Origin: UBA2942 sp045127535
Lineage (GTDB): Bacteria > Bacillota > Clostridia > Lachnospirales > Lachnospiraceae
Direction: 5' to 3'
DNA length: 38,419 bases
Assembly: GCA_045127535.1 (NCBI GenBank)
Contig: JBGVQN010000068.1
Location: 1 to 38,419 of the forward strand
Part shown: positions 7,094 through 15,543 of the stretch, in pieces
How positions within the stretch are numbered: the first letter of the stretch is position 1
Layout: each line of letters starts with the position of its first letter
Notes under the pieces: generated by a model
Database searches by the model: none
Told to the model about the DNA's origin: nothing
The model's input: the letters and a program-made list of their open reading frames with translations, nothing else
Translations under genes and position numbers: made by a program

Positions 7094-8178
7094 AACAGGT
7101 ATCGTATACCTATGAAACATACCCTGCCCAAAAGACAGAGGCCTTGCAGCGCATCAGCCTTACCATAGAGGACGGTGCATTTGTAGGGATCATGGGGCAT
7201 ACAGGCTGCGGCAAATCCACCCTGATGCAGCTGATGGCAGGGCTTTTGAAGCCTGGAGAGGGGGCTGTGTATATAGACGGCAAAGACATCAACGAGCCCT
7301 CCTATGACCGCAGGCTTCTCAGGGAAACAGTAGGGGTGGTATTTCAGCACCCGGAATACCAGCTGTTTGAAACCACAGTGAAAAAGGATGTGGCCTTTGG
7401 CCTGAAATACAGTGGTCTGAGTAAAGCTGAAAAAAGGGAGCGGGTAAAAGAGGCTCTGGAGCTTGTGGGGCTGGATGTGGAACGCATTGGAGCAGAATCC
7501 CCCTTATCCCTTTCCGGCGGAGAAAAACGGCGGGTAGCCATTGCAGGGGTGCTGGTGACCAGACCACGGATATTGATCCTGGATGAACCTATGGCAGGAC
7601 TGGACGCAGGCAGCAGAGAGCAGTTTCTTAGGTTGGCGGCACAGTTCAACCGCAGGGGCGTGACCATTTTAATGGTTTCTCACAACGCAGACAGCCTTTG
7701 CCAATATGCTCACCGGATCCTGGTACTGGAGCAGGGACGTCTGGTTTTGGATGGAACGCCCAGAGAAGTTTTTCAGGACACTGCTTTGACTGCAAGGCTT
7801 GGCATCGGCACCAGCCAGTCAAGAGAGATGGCAGAGCTGCTGATCAAAAGAGACATTCCTCTGTCTGGGTATATTGTAAAGTATGAAGAATTGCTGGAAG
7901 AACTGGAGAGAGTCTTCAAAAAACGGATGTTTCAAAGAAAACAGAACGAAGTCTTGCGGTCAGCAGGATCGGGAACTGTAAGTGAAAAGAATTCAAGAGA
8001 AAAAGAATCAGGTGAAACCCTGCCGCTAACTGAATTAACAGTAGTAAGGGACAAGCGTGCTATCAAAAAAGAACCGGGTGAAGCTTTGCGGTCAGCCGAC
8101 TTAAAAGTCGCAAATGGCAGGAATCCTGTGGAAAAAGAACAGCATAAAGAATCAACAGGAGGATCCGTATGCAGATAG
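7078..8178 (+). CDS. ecfA2: ECF transporter ATPase subunit EcfA2 with repeat-bearing C-terminal tail
   Basis: This is the second ATPase of the ECF module. It has Walker A GHTGCGKST (40-48), Q-loop VVFQHPEYQLFE, signature LSLSGGEKRR, Walker B ILILDEPMAGLD and the switch histidine in VSHNAD. At 366 residues it is about 80 longer than usual for EcfA2. The conserved part ends near ELERVFKKR (about residue 283). It is followed by a charged tail made largely of three 22-residue imperfect tandem repeats. The tail's end overlaps the start of ecfT. The frame stays open through the tail, so it is probably translated. Confidence 0.93.
   Translation: MSIVLKQVSYTYETYPAQKTEALQRISLTIEDGAFVGIMGHTGCGKSTLMQLMAGLLKPGEGAVYIDGKDINEPSYDRRLLRETVGVVFQHPEYQLFETTVKKDVAFGLKYSGLSKAEKRERVKEALELVGLDVERIGAESPLSLSGGEKRRVAIAGVLVTRPRILILDEPMAGLDAGSREQFLRLAAQFNRRGVTILMVSHNADSLCQYAHRILVLEQGRLVLDGTPREVFQDTALTARLGIGTSQSREMAELLIKRDIPLSGYIVKYEELLEELERVFKKRMFQRKQNEVLRSAGSGTVSEKNSREKESGETLPLTELTVVRDKRAIKKEPGEALRSADLKVANGRNPVEKEQHKESTGGSVCR
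7948..8145 (+). repeat. Three 66-bp in-frame tandem repeats in ecfA2
   Basis: Units 7948-8013, 8014-8079 and 8080-8145 each encode 22 residues. They start E-V/T/A-L-R/P-S/L and end in a charged K/E-rich stretch (KESG, KEPG, KEQH). Units 1 and 3 share TTGCGGTCAGC; units 1 and 2 share a GGTGAA boundary. They are diverged, so old rather than a recent slippage product. The unit length is a multiple of three and preserves the reading frame. Confidence 0.75.
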
Positions 8179-8948
8179 GCATTTATATACCAGGCAGCTC
8201 CCTGCTGCACCGGATGCATGGTGCCGGAAAGCTGATCTGCTTTTTCCTGCTGTTGGCAGCAGTGATTATGACAGACTCCCTGTGGGGATATCTCCTGATG
8301 ATAGGCTGTACAGTAGCCATCATCAAGCTTGCTGGTCTGCCCATGAAGGAGGCGGTCAGGCCGGTGGCAGGCTTAAAGCTGTTTTGGCTCCTGATTTTTG
8401 TGATGAACGCAGTGTTTTTCGAGGGTGAACAGGTGCTGTGGTCCTGGTGGATCCTGCATATCTCAGCAGATGGTATGATACAGGGCGCAAATGTGGTGCT
8501 GCGTGTTATGCTGCTGATGGTTCTGGCAAATATCCTGACCCTGGTCACTGCTCCCATAGAACTGACAGGCGCCATGGAAATATTGCTCCGCCCCCTGGGA
8601 CTGCTTGGTATCCCGGTGGGGGAGGTAGCAATGATTTTAAGCGTTGCCATGCAGTTTATCCCGGTCTTGACAGAAGAAGCAGCCATGATTCAAAAAGCCC
8701 AGACCGCCAGAGGCGCCAGATTTGAAAGCAGACACCTGCACGACCGGGCAGCCAGCATCCTGCCCCTGGCAGTGCCCATCTTTCTTGCAGCCTTCCGTCG
8801 TGCCGACGAACTCTCCATCGCCATGGAAGCCCGAGGCTACTGCAGAACCAAAGGAAGAACCAGCAGAGTGCAGGTTCCCTTTGGATACAAAGACACAGCC
8901 GCACTGCTCATATGCGCAGGCATCTGTCTGATACAATTTTTCTTATAG
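8169..8948 (+). CDS. ecfT: ECF transporter transmembrane subunit EcfT
   Basis: This 259-residue membrane protein has about five hydrophobic segments (about 23-42, 44-58, 69-84, 108-128 and the C-terminal 243-258). It carries the two cytoplasmic coupling motifs ARGARF and ARGYC that dock the EcfA ATPases. It scaffolds the ATPases and the exchangeable substrate-binding S component. The start overlaps ecfA2 by 10 bases, and AGGAGG lies just upstream. The next gene, an S component, is separated by 425 bases that include element copy 6. Bases 8949-9161 show nothing I recognise. Confidence 0.94.
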   Translation: MQIGIYIPGSSLLHRMHGAGKLICFFLLLAAVIMTDSLWGYLLMIGCTVAIIKLAGLPMKEAVRPVAGLKLFWLLIFVMNAVFFEGEQVLWSWWILHISADGMIQGANVVLRVMLLMVLANILTLVTAPIELTGAMEILLRPLGLLGIPVGEVAMILSVAMQFIPVLTEEAAMIQKAQTARGARFESRHLHDRAASILPLAVPIFLAAFRRADELSIAMEARGYCRTKGRTSRVQVPFGYKDTAALLICAGICLIQFFL

Positions 8949-9161
8949 AACGCAGCCGCACGATACCCCAAGGAATCTGCATCAGACAAGTCATGCTGCA
9001 GAAAAGCAATAACACTCGTGATACACAAAAGCTCCTGCATGATACAGGCCTGGCACCAGAAGCCATCAGCATTAATAATAGTGAAAGAAACCAGTATCAT
9101 ACAAGTTTTGACCGAAACAACAAACTATATACAAACCATTACCAACCAACATGTAATATCA

Positions 9162-9349
9162 GCTTTTGGAAGTCACTGTCAGAATATATTTTTTAAGCAG
9201 GACTCTTGAAAACGCCGGTCCTTTAAATTTTGCACCACAGGTGCAAAATTTATTAGTACCGCTGCGTTTTCACCGAAGCGAGAGCGTGTCAAACGTATCA
9301 TGAATGATACGTTGCGTAAAAATATATTCTGACAGTGACTTCCAAAAGC
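9162..9349 (+). repeat. Palindromic element copy 6
   Basis: This is a 188-bp nested palindrome. The outer arms 9162-9192 and 9319-9349 are perfectly complementary over 31 bp (GCTTTTGGAAGTCACTGTC and complement). The inner hairpin is the same as in copies 2 and 5, the core has GCGAGAGC, and the side hairpin is AACGTATCA / TGATACGTT. It ends 24 bases before the start codon of the S component, so any transcript from ecfT would carry it next to the ribosome site. Confidence 0.85.
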
Positions 9350-9373
9350 GTCCGATCAGAACAGGAGGAAATT

Positions 9374-9922
9374 ATGAAAAAAATGTCTGATACGAAAAAG
9401 TCCATGCTGGCAGCCACATCCATTGCCTTATGTGTAGTCCTGCCCATGGTATTTCATGCGATCCCCAACTCCGGCAGCATCCTGTGCCCCATGCACATCC
9501 CGGTGCTGCTATGCGGATTGATCTGCGGATGGCCCTATGGACTGCTTTGCGGCATTGCAGGGACTGCCCTTTCCAGTATGCTGACCCAGATGCCCCCGGC
9601 GGCCTATCTGCCGGATATGATGGTGGAGCTGTCGATCTATGGAAGCGTTTCCGGCGCCATGATGCAGAAGGTACATACAGGAAAGCTGCAGGGGGATCTG
9701 TACATCAGCCTTGTGGTCAGCATGCTTGCAGGCAGGGTGGCAGCAGGCATTGTAAAGGCATTGCTCTTTGCAGCAGGGGAATATTCTGTGGCAGTATGGG
9801 CAGTCAGCTATTTTGTCACTGCATGGCCCGGTATCGTCATCCAGCTGGTGCTGATCCCTGCCATCGTGATTGCCCTGGAGCATGCAAGGCTGATTCCCAA
9901 ACGATATTCCAAAGGTGTGTGA
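9374..9922 (+). CDS. ECF transporter S component (substrate unknown)
   Basis: This 182-residue, very hydrophobic protein has about six membrane segments. It has the compact S-component architecture: an N-terminal helix after KKSMLAATSIALCVVLP, a CPMHIPVLLCGLICGWPYG loop region, and a small-residue-rich helix (GIAGTALSSML) of the type that contacts EcfT. S components bind the vitamin or nucleoside-like substrate. The specificity is not readable here. The ATG at 9374 has AGGAGG 5 bases upstream. The kinase-like gene follows within 11 bases, so a substrate that is phosphorylated on entry (nucleoside-, pantothenate- or vitamin-like) is a reasonable guess. Confidence 0.85.
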   Translation: MKKMSDTKKSMLAATSIALCVVLPMVFHAIPNSGSILCPMHIPVLLCGLICGWPYGLLCGIAGTALSSMLTQMPPAAYLPDMMVELSIYGSVSGAMMQKVHTGKLQGDLYISLVVSMLAGRVAAGIVKALLFAAGEYSVAVWAVSYFVTAWPGIVIQLVLIPAIVIALEHARLIPKRYSKGV

Positions 9923-9932
9923 GGTGGAGCAT

Positions 9933-11027
9933 ATGACATTTCGTGATCATTTGAGAGAACAACTGCAAAAGCATCCTGTGATGCAGCCTCAGGATGTGGT
10001 GAAATTATGTTATCAGGCTGCCTTTGGCGCAGAGCATTTATTAACGGATCCAGACAGGGCCAAAGCATATTTTGACCAGGAATACGCTTTGGTGGAAGCA
10101 AAAGACATGCCCCTGTATGAGTGGATCTCCCCACAGGTATGCCGGATGAATCTGTGTGCCTGGAAACAGACCGGCATGCCTGCAGAGTGGCTGTGGCGTA
10201 TGTTTGCAGATACAGCAAGTGTTGCTGGGGGCAGTAAAGAGGTGTTCCTGGAATATCTGAAAGAGGCACAGCTGGCTGTGGAGCAGGGGGAGACTGAATT
10301 TTCCCCGGAGCAGTGGAATACCTATTTGGTACAGTACCAAGAGGCTGGTATGCCCTCTGTCCATCACAGCCAGACATATCGGGATGCAGAGCAGCCGGCG
10401 TATCGAATCGTGAGGGGAGACTATGTAAGCATCGTACCTGTTTTGCAGCAGGCAGCAGCCATCATGGAAAAATGTTTGGAATCGCAGCGGGCAATGGTCA
10501 TTGCCATCGATGGTCGTGCAGCAGCAGGAAAAACCACCATGTGCCGGCTGTTAGAGAGGATTTTGGAAGCCGGAGTGGTGCATATGGATGATTTCTTTCT
10601 GCCTCCGTCCCTGAGGACAGACAGCCGCTTTGCAGAGCCGGGAGGAAATGTCCATTATGAGCGCTTTGCACAGGAGGTGCTGCCCTTTGTGGGACAGGCA
10701 GAGGCATTTGCTTATCAGATCTTTGACTGCGCTGCTATGGAGTATCATGGGTGCAGAGAGGTAAAAGCATCCCTCTGGCGTGTGGTGGAAGGTTCCTACA
10801 GCCTGCACCCGGTATTTGGGGAGTATGCAGATGTAAAGGTGTTTCTGGATGTGGATGCAGAGGAACAGCACAGGCGCATCGTGGCACGAAATGGGGAGGC
10901 TATGGCAAAGATATTTGCCCATCGCTGGATTCCTTTGGAGGAAGCCTATTTTGAACAATGGGGTGTGAAAGAGAAAGCAGATATTGTAATGGGCACAGTA
11001 GCGGATGCAGGTTTTGCTTCGGCCTAA
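9933..11027 (+). CDS. Uridine-kinase-like P-loop protein with an N-terminal extra domain
   Basis: This 364-residue cytosolic protein has two parts. Residues 1-165 form a domain of unknown function (KLCYQAAFGAEHLL, PQVCRMNLCAWK). Residues 185-364 resemble the uridine kinase/phosphoribulokinase family. That part has Walker A GRAAAGKT (194-201), an acidic MDDFFLPP at the base-binding position, EGSYSLHP and a late RxxxR lid region (RRIVARNGEAMAKIF). The ATG at 9933 has GAGGTG upstream. It sits right behind the S component, suggesting metabolic trapping of the imported compound. That role is inference. No terminator is evident after it. Confidence 0.8.
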   Translation: MTFRDHLREQLQKHPVMQPQDVVKLCYQAAFGAEHLLTDPDRAKAYFDQEYALVEAKDMPLYEWISPQVCRMNLCAWKQTGMPAEWLWRMFADTASVAGGSKEVFLEYLKEAQLAVEQGETEFSPEQWNTYLVQYQEAGMPSVHHSQTYRDAEQPAYRIVRGDYVSIVPVLQQAAAIMEKCLESQRAMVIAIDGRAAAGKTTMCRLLERILEAGVVHMDDFFLPPSLRTDSRFAEPGGNVHYERFAQEVLPFVGQAEAFAYQIFDCAAMEYHGCREVKASLWRVVEGSYSLHPVFGEYADVKVFLDVDAEEQHRRIVARNGEAMAKIFAHRWIPLEEAYFEQWGVKEKADIVMGTVADAGFASA

Positions 11028-11119
11028 ACGGAAGAAAAGAAAGTACCTGAATCAAATGCTTTGTTTTACAAAGCAAATGTTGAAAAGAAAAGTATAAAAT
11101 TTTTAAAAATAGTATGGTA

Positions 11120-11242
11120 ATTTAGACATGTTTATGCTATAGTAGTACATTGCAGGTGATTATGCACCTGTGCATCTAAGAAAAGGCCATTGTTCAATCA
11201 GACAATGGAGGACCATGCGATTAGTTATGATGGAGGAAAAAC
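11120..11242 (+). promoter_or_regulatory. Leader of tig with two hairpins
   Basis: The 215-base gap before tig is AT-rich and likely holds the promoter (a TATAGT at 11138-11143 is a possible -10 with a poor -35). Two hairpins follow: CAGGTG-ATTATG-CACCTG (11153-11170) and CCATTGT / ACAATGG (11187-11208). After them comes GGAGG, 6 bases before the ATG. Confidence 0.4.
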
Positions 11243-12520
11243 ATGAGCGCAAAAATCGAGAGCTTAGAAAAGAGCGTAGCAAAGTTGACCATAGAGGTAT
11301 CTCCTGAGGCATTCGAAGCAGCAGTGCAGAAAGTATACCTGAAGCAGAGAGGCAAGATTCAGATCCAGGGCTTCCGTAAGGGCAAGGCTCCAAGAGCAAT
11401 GATTGAAAAGATTTACGGTGCTGGTATTTTCTATGAAGATGCAGTGAATGAAGTACTGCCAGAGGCATATGCAAAGGCAATCGAAGAGACTGGTATTGAG
11501 CCAGCCAGCAGACCAGAAATTGATGTAACACAGATTGGCAAGGGACAGGCTCTGATCATTACAGCAGAGGTTGCAGTAAAGCCTGTTGTAACTTTAGGCC
11601 AGTACAAGGATTTAGAGTATACCCAGGAGCCAGTTGCAATCACTGACGAAGAGGTAGAGGAAGAGTTAAAGAAAGTACAGGAGCAGAATTCCCGTATGGT
11701 AACTGTTGAGGACAGAGCTGTACAGGAAGGCGATACTGCAGTAATCGACTTTGAAGGCTTTAAGGATGGTGTTGCATTCGAGGGCGGCAAGGGCGAGAAC
11801 TATGAGCTGGTAATCGGTTCCCACTCCTTTATCGATACATTTGAAGACCAGCTGATCGGTAAGATGACTGGTGATGAGGTTGAGGTAAACGTAACCTTCC
11901 CAGAACAGTATCAGGCAGAGGACTTAGCTGGACAGCCTGCAATGTTCAAGGTTAAGATCAACGCAATCAAGTACAAGGAACTGCCAGAGTTAGATGATGA
12001 TTTTGCAAGTGACGTATCTGATTACGATACTTTTGCAGAGTACAAGGAAAGCTTAAAGGCAAGCCTGTTAGAGAAGAAGGAAGCAGAAGCTGCAGCAGCA
12101 AAGAAGGATGCAGTGGTAGAGATGGCAGTTGAAAATGCAACCATGGACGTAGCAGACGCTATGGTAACTGATGAGGCAGAGCGCCAGATCGACGAGTTTG
12201 CACAGAGAATCAGCATGCAGGGTCTTTCTTTCGATCAGTATCTGCAGTACACAGGTTCCACTAAGGAGAAATTAGTTGAGCAGGCAAAGGAAGGTGCTTT
12301 AAAGAACATCCGTACCCGCGCCGTATTAGAGGCTGTTGCAGTTGTAGAAGGTTTAGAAGCAACTGAGGAAGAATTAGAAAACGAATTTGCAGAGATGGCT
12401 CGTATGTATCAGATGCCAGTAGAGGATATTAAGAATTACTTAGCTGGACAGACAGATGCAATCAAGAAGGAAATCGTAATCAAGAAGGCTGCGGATGTAA
12501 TTGCAGACAACACAAAATAA
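11243..12520 (+). CDS. tig: Trigger factor
   Basis: This 425-residue ribosome-associated chaperone and peptidyl-prolyl isomerase acts on nascent chains at the tunnel exit. The N-terminal ribosome-binding domain has the signature GFRKGKAP (43-50). A central FKBP-type isomerase domain (about 150-240: GDTAVIDFEGFKDGVAFEGG) is followed by the helical chaperone arms. Length is normal. The ATG has GGAGG 6 bases upstream. Codon use is noticeably biased (AAG, GAG, GTA and TTA favoured), consistent with high expression. It heads the tig-clpP-clpX-lon-ysxC block, a common Firmicutes order. Confidence 0.98.
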   Translation: MSAKIESLEKSVAKLTIEVSPEAFEAAVQKVYLKQRGKIQIQGFRKGKAPRAMIEKIYGAGIFYEDAVNEVLPEAYAKAIEETGIEPASRPEIDVTQIGKGQALIITAEVAVKPVVTLGQYKDLEYTQEPVAITDEEVEEELKKVQEQNSRMVTVEDRAVQEGDTAVIDFEGFKDGVAFEGGKGENYELVIGSHSFIDTFEDQLIGKMTGDEVEVNVTFPEQYQAEDLAGQPAMFKVKINAIKYKELPELDDDFASDVSDYDTFAEYKESLKASLLEKKEAEAAAAKKDAVVEMAVENATMDVADAMVTDEAERQIDEFAQRISMQGLSFDQYLQYTGSTKEKLVEQAKEGALKNIRTRAVLEAVAVVEGLEATEEELENEFAEMARMYQMPVEDIKNYLAGQTDAIKKEIVIKKAADVIADNTK

Positions 12521-12560
12521 TGCAGTAATTGCATAAGTCATACAGCACCGCAGAAAAGAG

Positions 12561-12590
12561 TACGGCACACGGCTTTTGCCGTGTGCCGTA
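12561..12590 (+). terminator. 13-bp perfect hairpin between tig and clpP
   Basis: TACGGCACACGGC pairs perfectly with GCCGTGTGCCGTA around a TTTT loop. There is no T-run after it, so it may be an attenuator or an mRNA-stabilising 3' structure rather than a full terminator. Confidence 0.55.
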
Positions 12591-12613
12591 ATGCTATAAA
12601 ATATGAGTATGCG

Positions 12614-12638
12614 TGCCGCATTTGCGGCAGAAAAGGAG
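12614..12638 (+). promoter_or_regulatory. Hairpin next to the clpP ribosome site
   Basis: TGCCGC-ATTT-GCGGCA (12614-12629) sits immediately before AAAAGGAGG of clpP. It leaves the ribosome site single-stranded but could control access or protect the 5' end of a processed clpP transcript. Confidence 0.4.
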
Positions 12639-12645
12639 GACACGT

Positions 12646-13233
12646 ATGGCATTAGTACCTTATGTAATTGAACAGACCAATCATGGAGAGCGTTCCTATG
12701 ACATTTATTCCCGCCTGTTAAAGGAGAGAATCATTTTCTTAGGAGAAGAAGTAACGGATGCAGCTGCCAGTGTAATCGTGGCAGAACTGCTGTTTTTAGA
12801 ATCAGAAGATCCCAATAAGGACATCCATCTGTACATCAACAGCCCAGGTGGTTCTGTAACTGCAGGTATGGCAATTTATGATACCATGCAGTACATCAAG
12901 TGTGATGTTTCCACCATCTGTATCGGTATGGCAGCCAGCATGGGTGCATTCCTGTTAGCAGGCGGTGCCAAGGGCAAGCGTTATGCTCTGCCAAATGCGG
13001 AGATCATGATTCACCAGCCATCCGGCGGTGCCCAGGGTCAGGCTACTGACATTAAGATCGTAGCAGACCGCATCATTGAGACACGTAAGAAATTAAATGA
13101 ACTTCTTGCTGCCAACACAGGACAGCCGCTGTCCGTAGTAGAGGCTGACACAGAGCGTGACCACTACATGACCGCCGAAGAAGCCAAGGCTTACGGCCTC
13201 ATCGACAACGTGATCACCAAGGCGGTACAGTAA
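12646..13233 (+). CDS. clpP: ATP-dependent Clp protease proteolytic subunit
   Basis: This 195-residue serine protease forms the double-heptamer chamber that degrades proteins fed by ClpX or ClpC. The catalytic triad is visible: S98 in GMAASMGAF, H123 in MIHQPSGG and D172 in TERDHY. The oligomerisation loop INSPGGSV is also present. Length is standard. I chose the start at 12646 because GGAGG lies 7-8 bases upstream; the frame extends further up, but that part lies in the intergenic hairpin. It is downstream of tig, and element copy 7 follows it before clpX. Confidence 0.98.
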   Translation: MALVPYVIEQTNHGERSYDIYSRLLKERIIFLGEEVTDAAASVIVAELLFLESEDPNKDIHLYINSPGGSVTAGMAIYDTMQYIKCDVSTICIGMAASMGAFLLAGGAKGKRYALPNAEIMIHQPSGGAQGQATDIKIVADRIIETRKKLNELLAANTGQPLSVVEADTERDHYMTAEEAKAYGLIDNVITKAVQ

Positions 13234-13252
13234 ATTTTATCAGGCGGTGCGT

Positions 13253-13480
13253 AATTTTGTAGTACCTGACTTCCCCCAGACAGTGTCATATGGTTTGTGG
13301 GGCACGCTCGCGCTCTGGAAAAACGCAGCGGTGCTAAGGCTTGGGAGAATGTAAGACAACAGGAAGCATACTTTGTCTGCTTCCTGCTGTCTTACATTCT
13401 CCCAAGCCTAAGTACCGGCGTTTTTCACGGCCCCCCAAACCATATGACACTGCCTGGGGGAATTTAGGTACTACAAAATT
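13253..13480 (-). repeat. Palindromic element copy 7
   Basis: This is a 228-bp nested palindrome in reverse orientation between clpP and clpX. The outer arms (13253-13296 and 13437-13480) are 44 bp with three mismatches and end in AATTTTGTAGTACCT and its complement. The inner stem is 30 bp or more (CTTGGGAGAATGTAAGACA and complement) with one mismatch. The core mini-hairpin reads GCGCGAGC on the minus strand, with loop GCGA. The arms are unrelated to those of copies 2 and 4-6. Confidence 0.88.
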
Positions 13481-14232
13481 ATTTGACATTGCTGAAATTG
13501 TCTGGAGGAATGTGCGGCTGCTGAGAGTGAGTGGATCGCTGCTGAGAGGGATTGAATTGCTTGAGGTAGCGGAAATGGCTGCTGAGAAATATTTGTCGCT
13601 TGATACAGCAAGAGGTTTCTGGTGAACAGTTTACCTTGTTTGTGGCAGCAATGACAGGATCAGTGTGAGTTTCAGGCTCATAACAATAGAACTTTACAAA
13701 GCATAGTGCTGATGGTAACTCTGATGGAACTGTGCAGGAAGATTGCTTTGAATCGCCAGGCGGCAGGTGATGGGGATGAGTGCCTGTGGTTTATGGTGAT
13801 GGGAGCAGGGGAATGTAGATGGAGGAGATACAGGAGCAAGGGAAGTGTCCTGTGTCCAATGTAAGGGATTGGATAGGGAAACACATTGTGACAAGGGGAT
13901 TCAGTTTGGTGTGCCCAGTAGGTGAGGTCTGGACGCAAGCCCTCATGCATCAAATCAAACGTAAAGGAAGCATACTTTCTATACGATAGGAATGAGGCAT
14001 TGTCCAGAGTGTACACCCAGGCAAAACACAAGCAGACTGAAACAGATTTAGAATAATAAACACGTTGGCATAACCTGACACTAAATGAGGGAGGACAGGC
14101 GATAGTTGTGTGGAGTTCTCCAAAGCCAGGTGTCTGACAGAACAAATCCATTCCCCTGGCAGACACCGTCCGGGTATCCAACAGATCCAACAAATTGCAA
14201 ATCGCGCATCCAAGCGCAGAAAGAGGTTAAGT
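13481..14232 (+). other. Gene-poor stretch before clpX
   Basis: About 750 bases have no supportable gene. Open frames on either strand here lack ribosome sites and look like noise (low complexity, rich in Ser/Pro/His or Cys). I see a small hairpin (GGTGTCTG 14129-14136 with CAGACACC 14160-14167). The 14-mer AGGAAGCATACTTT near 13970 also occurs in the inner loop of element copy 7. The clpX promoter should be here. A decayed gene or mobile element is possible but not demonstrable. Confidence 0.45.
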
Positions 14233-15528
14233 ATGGCTGGAAAAAACGATGAATACCGCTGTTCCTTTTGTGGGAAGCCTGCCAGTCAGGTGAGAAAGCT
14301 GATTGCAGGAAATAAAGGTACCTACATCTGTGATTCCTGTGTGGAGCTTTGTACAGATATTATTGAGGAAGAACTGGGGGCTGCGCCGTCTGATTTTGAG
14401 ATCAATCTGTTAAAACCCATGGAAATTAAGGCCTATCTGGATGATTATGTAGTTGGACAGGAGGAAGCCAAGAAGGTACTGTCTGTAGCGGTTTACAACC
14501 ATTATAAGAAGATCCTTTATGGAGGAAGCTCTGATGTGGAAATACAAAAGAGCAACATCCTGATGCTTGGTCCTACAGGCTCCGGCAAGACATTTCTGGC
14601 ACAGTCCTTGGCCAGAATGCTCAACGTGCCATTTGCCATTGCAGATGCCACCACACTGACTGAGGCCGGTTATGTAGGTGAGGATGTAGAAAACATTCTG
14701 TTAAAGCTGATCCAGGCAGCAGATTATGATATAGAAAAAGCAGAGTATGGCATTGTCTATATTGATGAGATAGATAAAATCACCAAGAAGTCTGAAAATG
14801 TATCCATTACCCGTGATGTATCCGGTGAGGGCGTACAGCAGGCGTTGTTAAAGATCTTAGAGGGTACAGTAGCCAGCGTACCGCCTCAGGGTGGCAGAAA
14901 GCATCCCCATCAGGAGCTGCTGCAGATCGATACCACCAATATTTTATTTATCTGCGGCGGTGCATTTGACGGGCTGGAAAAGATCGTCAGCAAGCGTGTA
15001 GGAGGTACCAAGACCATGGGCTTTGGAGCCGATGTCAAGACGCCTGTAGAGGACAGCGCCAACATTGGAGAGCTGTTAAAGCAGGTAATGCCTCAGGATC
15101 TGACCAAGTTTGGACTGATCCCGGAGCTGATCGGACGTCTGCCGGTTACTGTATCTCTGGACTATTTAGACAGAGATGCCCTGGTACGCATCCTGACTCA
15201 GCCCAAGAATGCCATCACCAAGCAGTACGCAAGTCTGCTTGACATGGACGGCGTAGAGCTGAAATTTACCCAGGAAGCCTTAGAAGCAGTTGCAGATCTG
15301 GCGCAGGAGAGAAAAACCGGCGCCAGAGGCTTACGTGCCATTCTGGAAAATGCCATGACGGATGTGATGTATCGTATTCCATCTGATGACACCATCGGCA
15401 CCTGCACCATTACCAAGGAGACCGTACTTGGCACCGGCGAACCAGAGTTGACTTACCGCGAAGTAACCGAAGCAACCCTGCGCCAGGAACGTGCCAAAAA
15501 ATTCCGCAACACAATAGAGCCGGCATAA
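14233..15528 (+). CDS. clpX: ATP-dependent Clp protease ATP-binding subunit ClpX
   Basis: This 431-residue AAA+ unfoldase recognises substrates and threads them into ClpP. The N-terminal zinc-binding domain has C10, C13, C33 and C36. Walker A is GPTGSGKT (113-120), Walker B is IVYIDEIDK (D178/E179), and the pore loop is GYVGEDV. A ClpP-docking loop lies after the arginine-finger region around FGLIPELIGRLPV. I chose the start at 14233 (MAGKNDEYRC) because AAAGAGG lies upstream and the zinc domain begins here. Earlier in-frame codons add unlikely sequence. It is separated from lon by element copies 8 and 9. Confidence 0.98.
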   Translation: MAGKNDEYRCSFCGKPASQVRKLIAGNKGTYICDSCVELCTDIIEEELGAAPSDFEINLLKPMEIKAYLDDYVVGQEEAKKVLSVAVYNHYKKILYGGSSDVEIQKSNILMLGPTGSGKTFLAQSLARMLNVPFAIADATTLTEAGYVGEDVENILLKLIQAADYDIEKAEYGIVYIDEIDKITKKSENVSITRDVSGEGVQQALLKILEGTVASVPPQGGRKHPHQELLQIDTTNILFICGGAFDGLEKIVSKRVGGTKTMGFGADVKTPVEDSANIGELLKQVMPQDLTKFGLIPELIGRLPVTVSLDYLDRDALVRILTQPKNAITKQYASLLDMDGVELKFTQEALEAVADLAQERKTGARGLRAILENAMTDVMYRIPSDDTIGTCTITKETVLGTGEPELTYREVTEATLRQERAKKFRNTIEPA

Positions 15529-15543
15529 CCCGGGAGAAGGAGT

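Noticed and set aside
13341..13625. 94-codon + frame downstream of clpP
   Set aside because: It starts inside the inner stem of element copy 7, and the translated part mirrors the palindrome.
13678..14193. 171-codon open frame on the minus strand between clpP and clpX
   Set aside because: No ribosome site, biased low-quality composition (Ser/Pro/His/Cys/Leu), no recognisable motif, and it would run against the clp operon.
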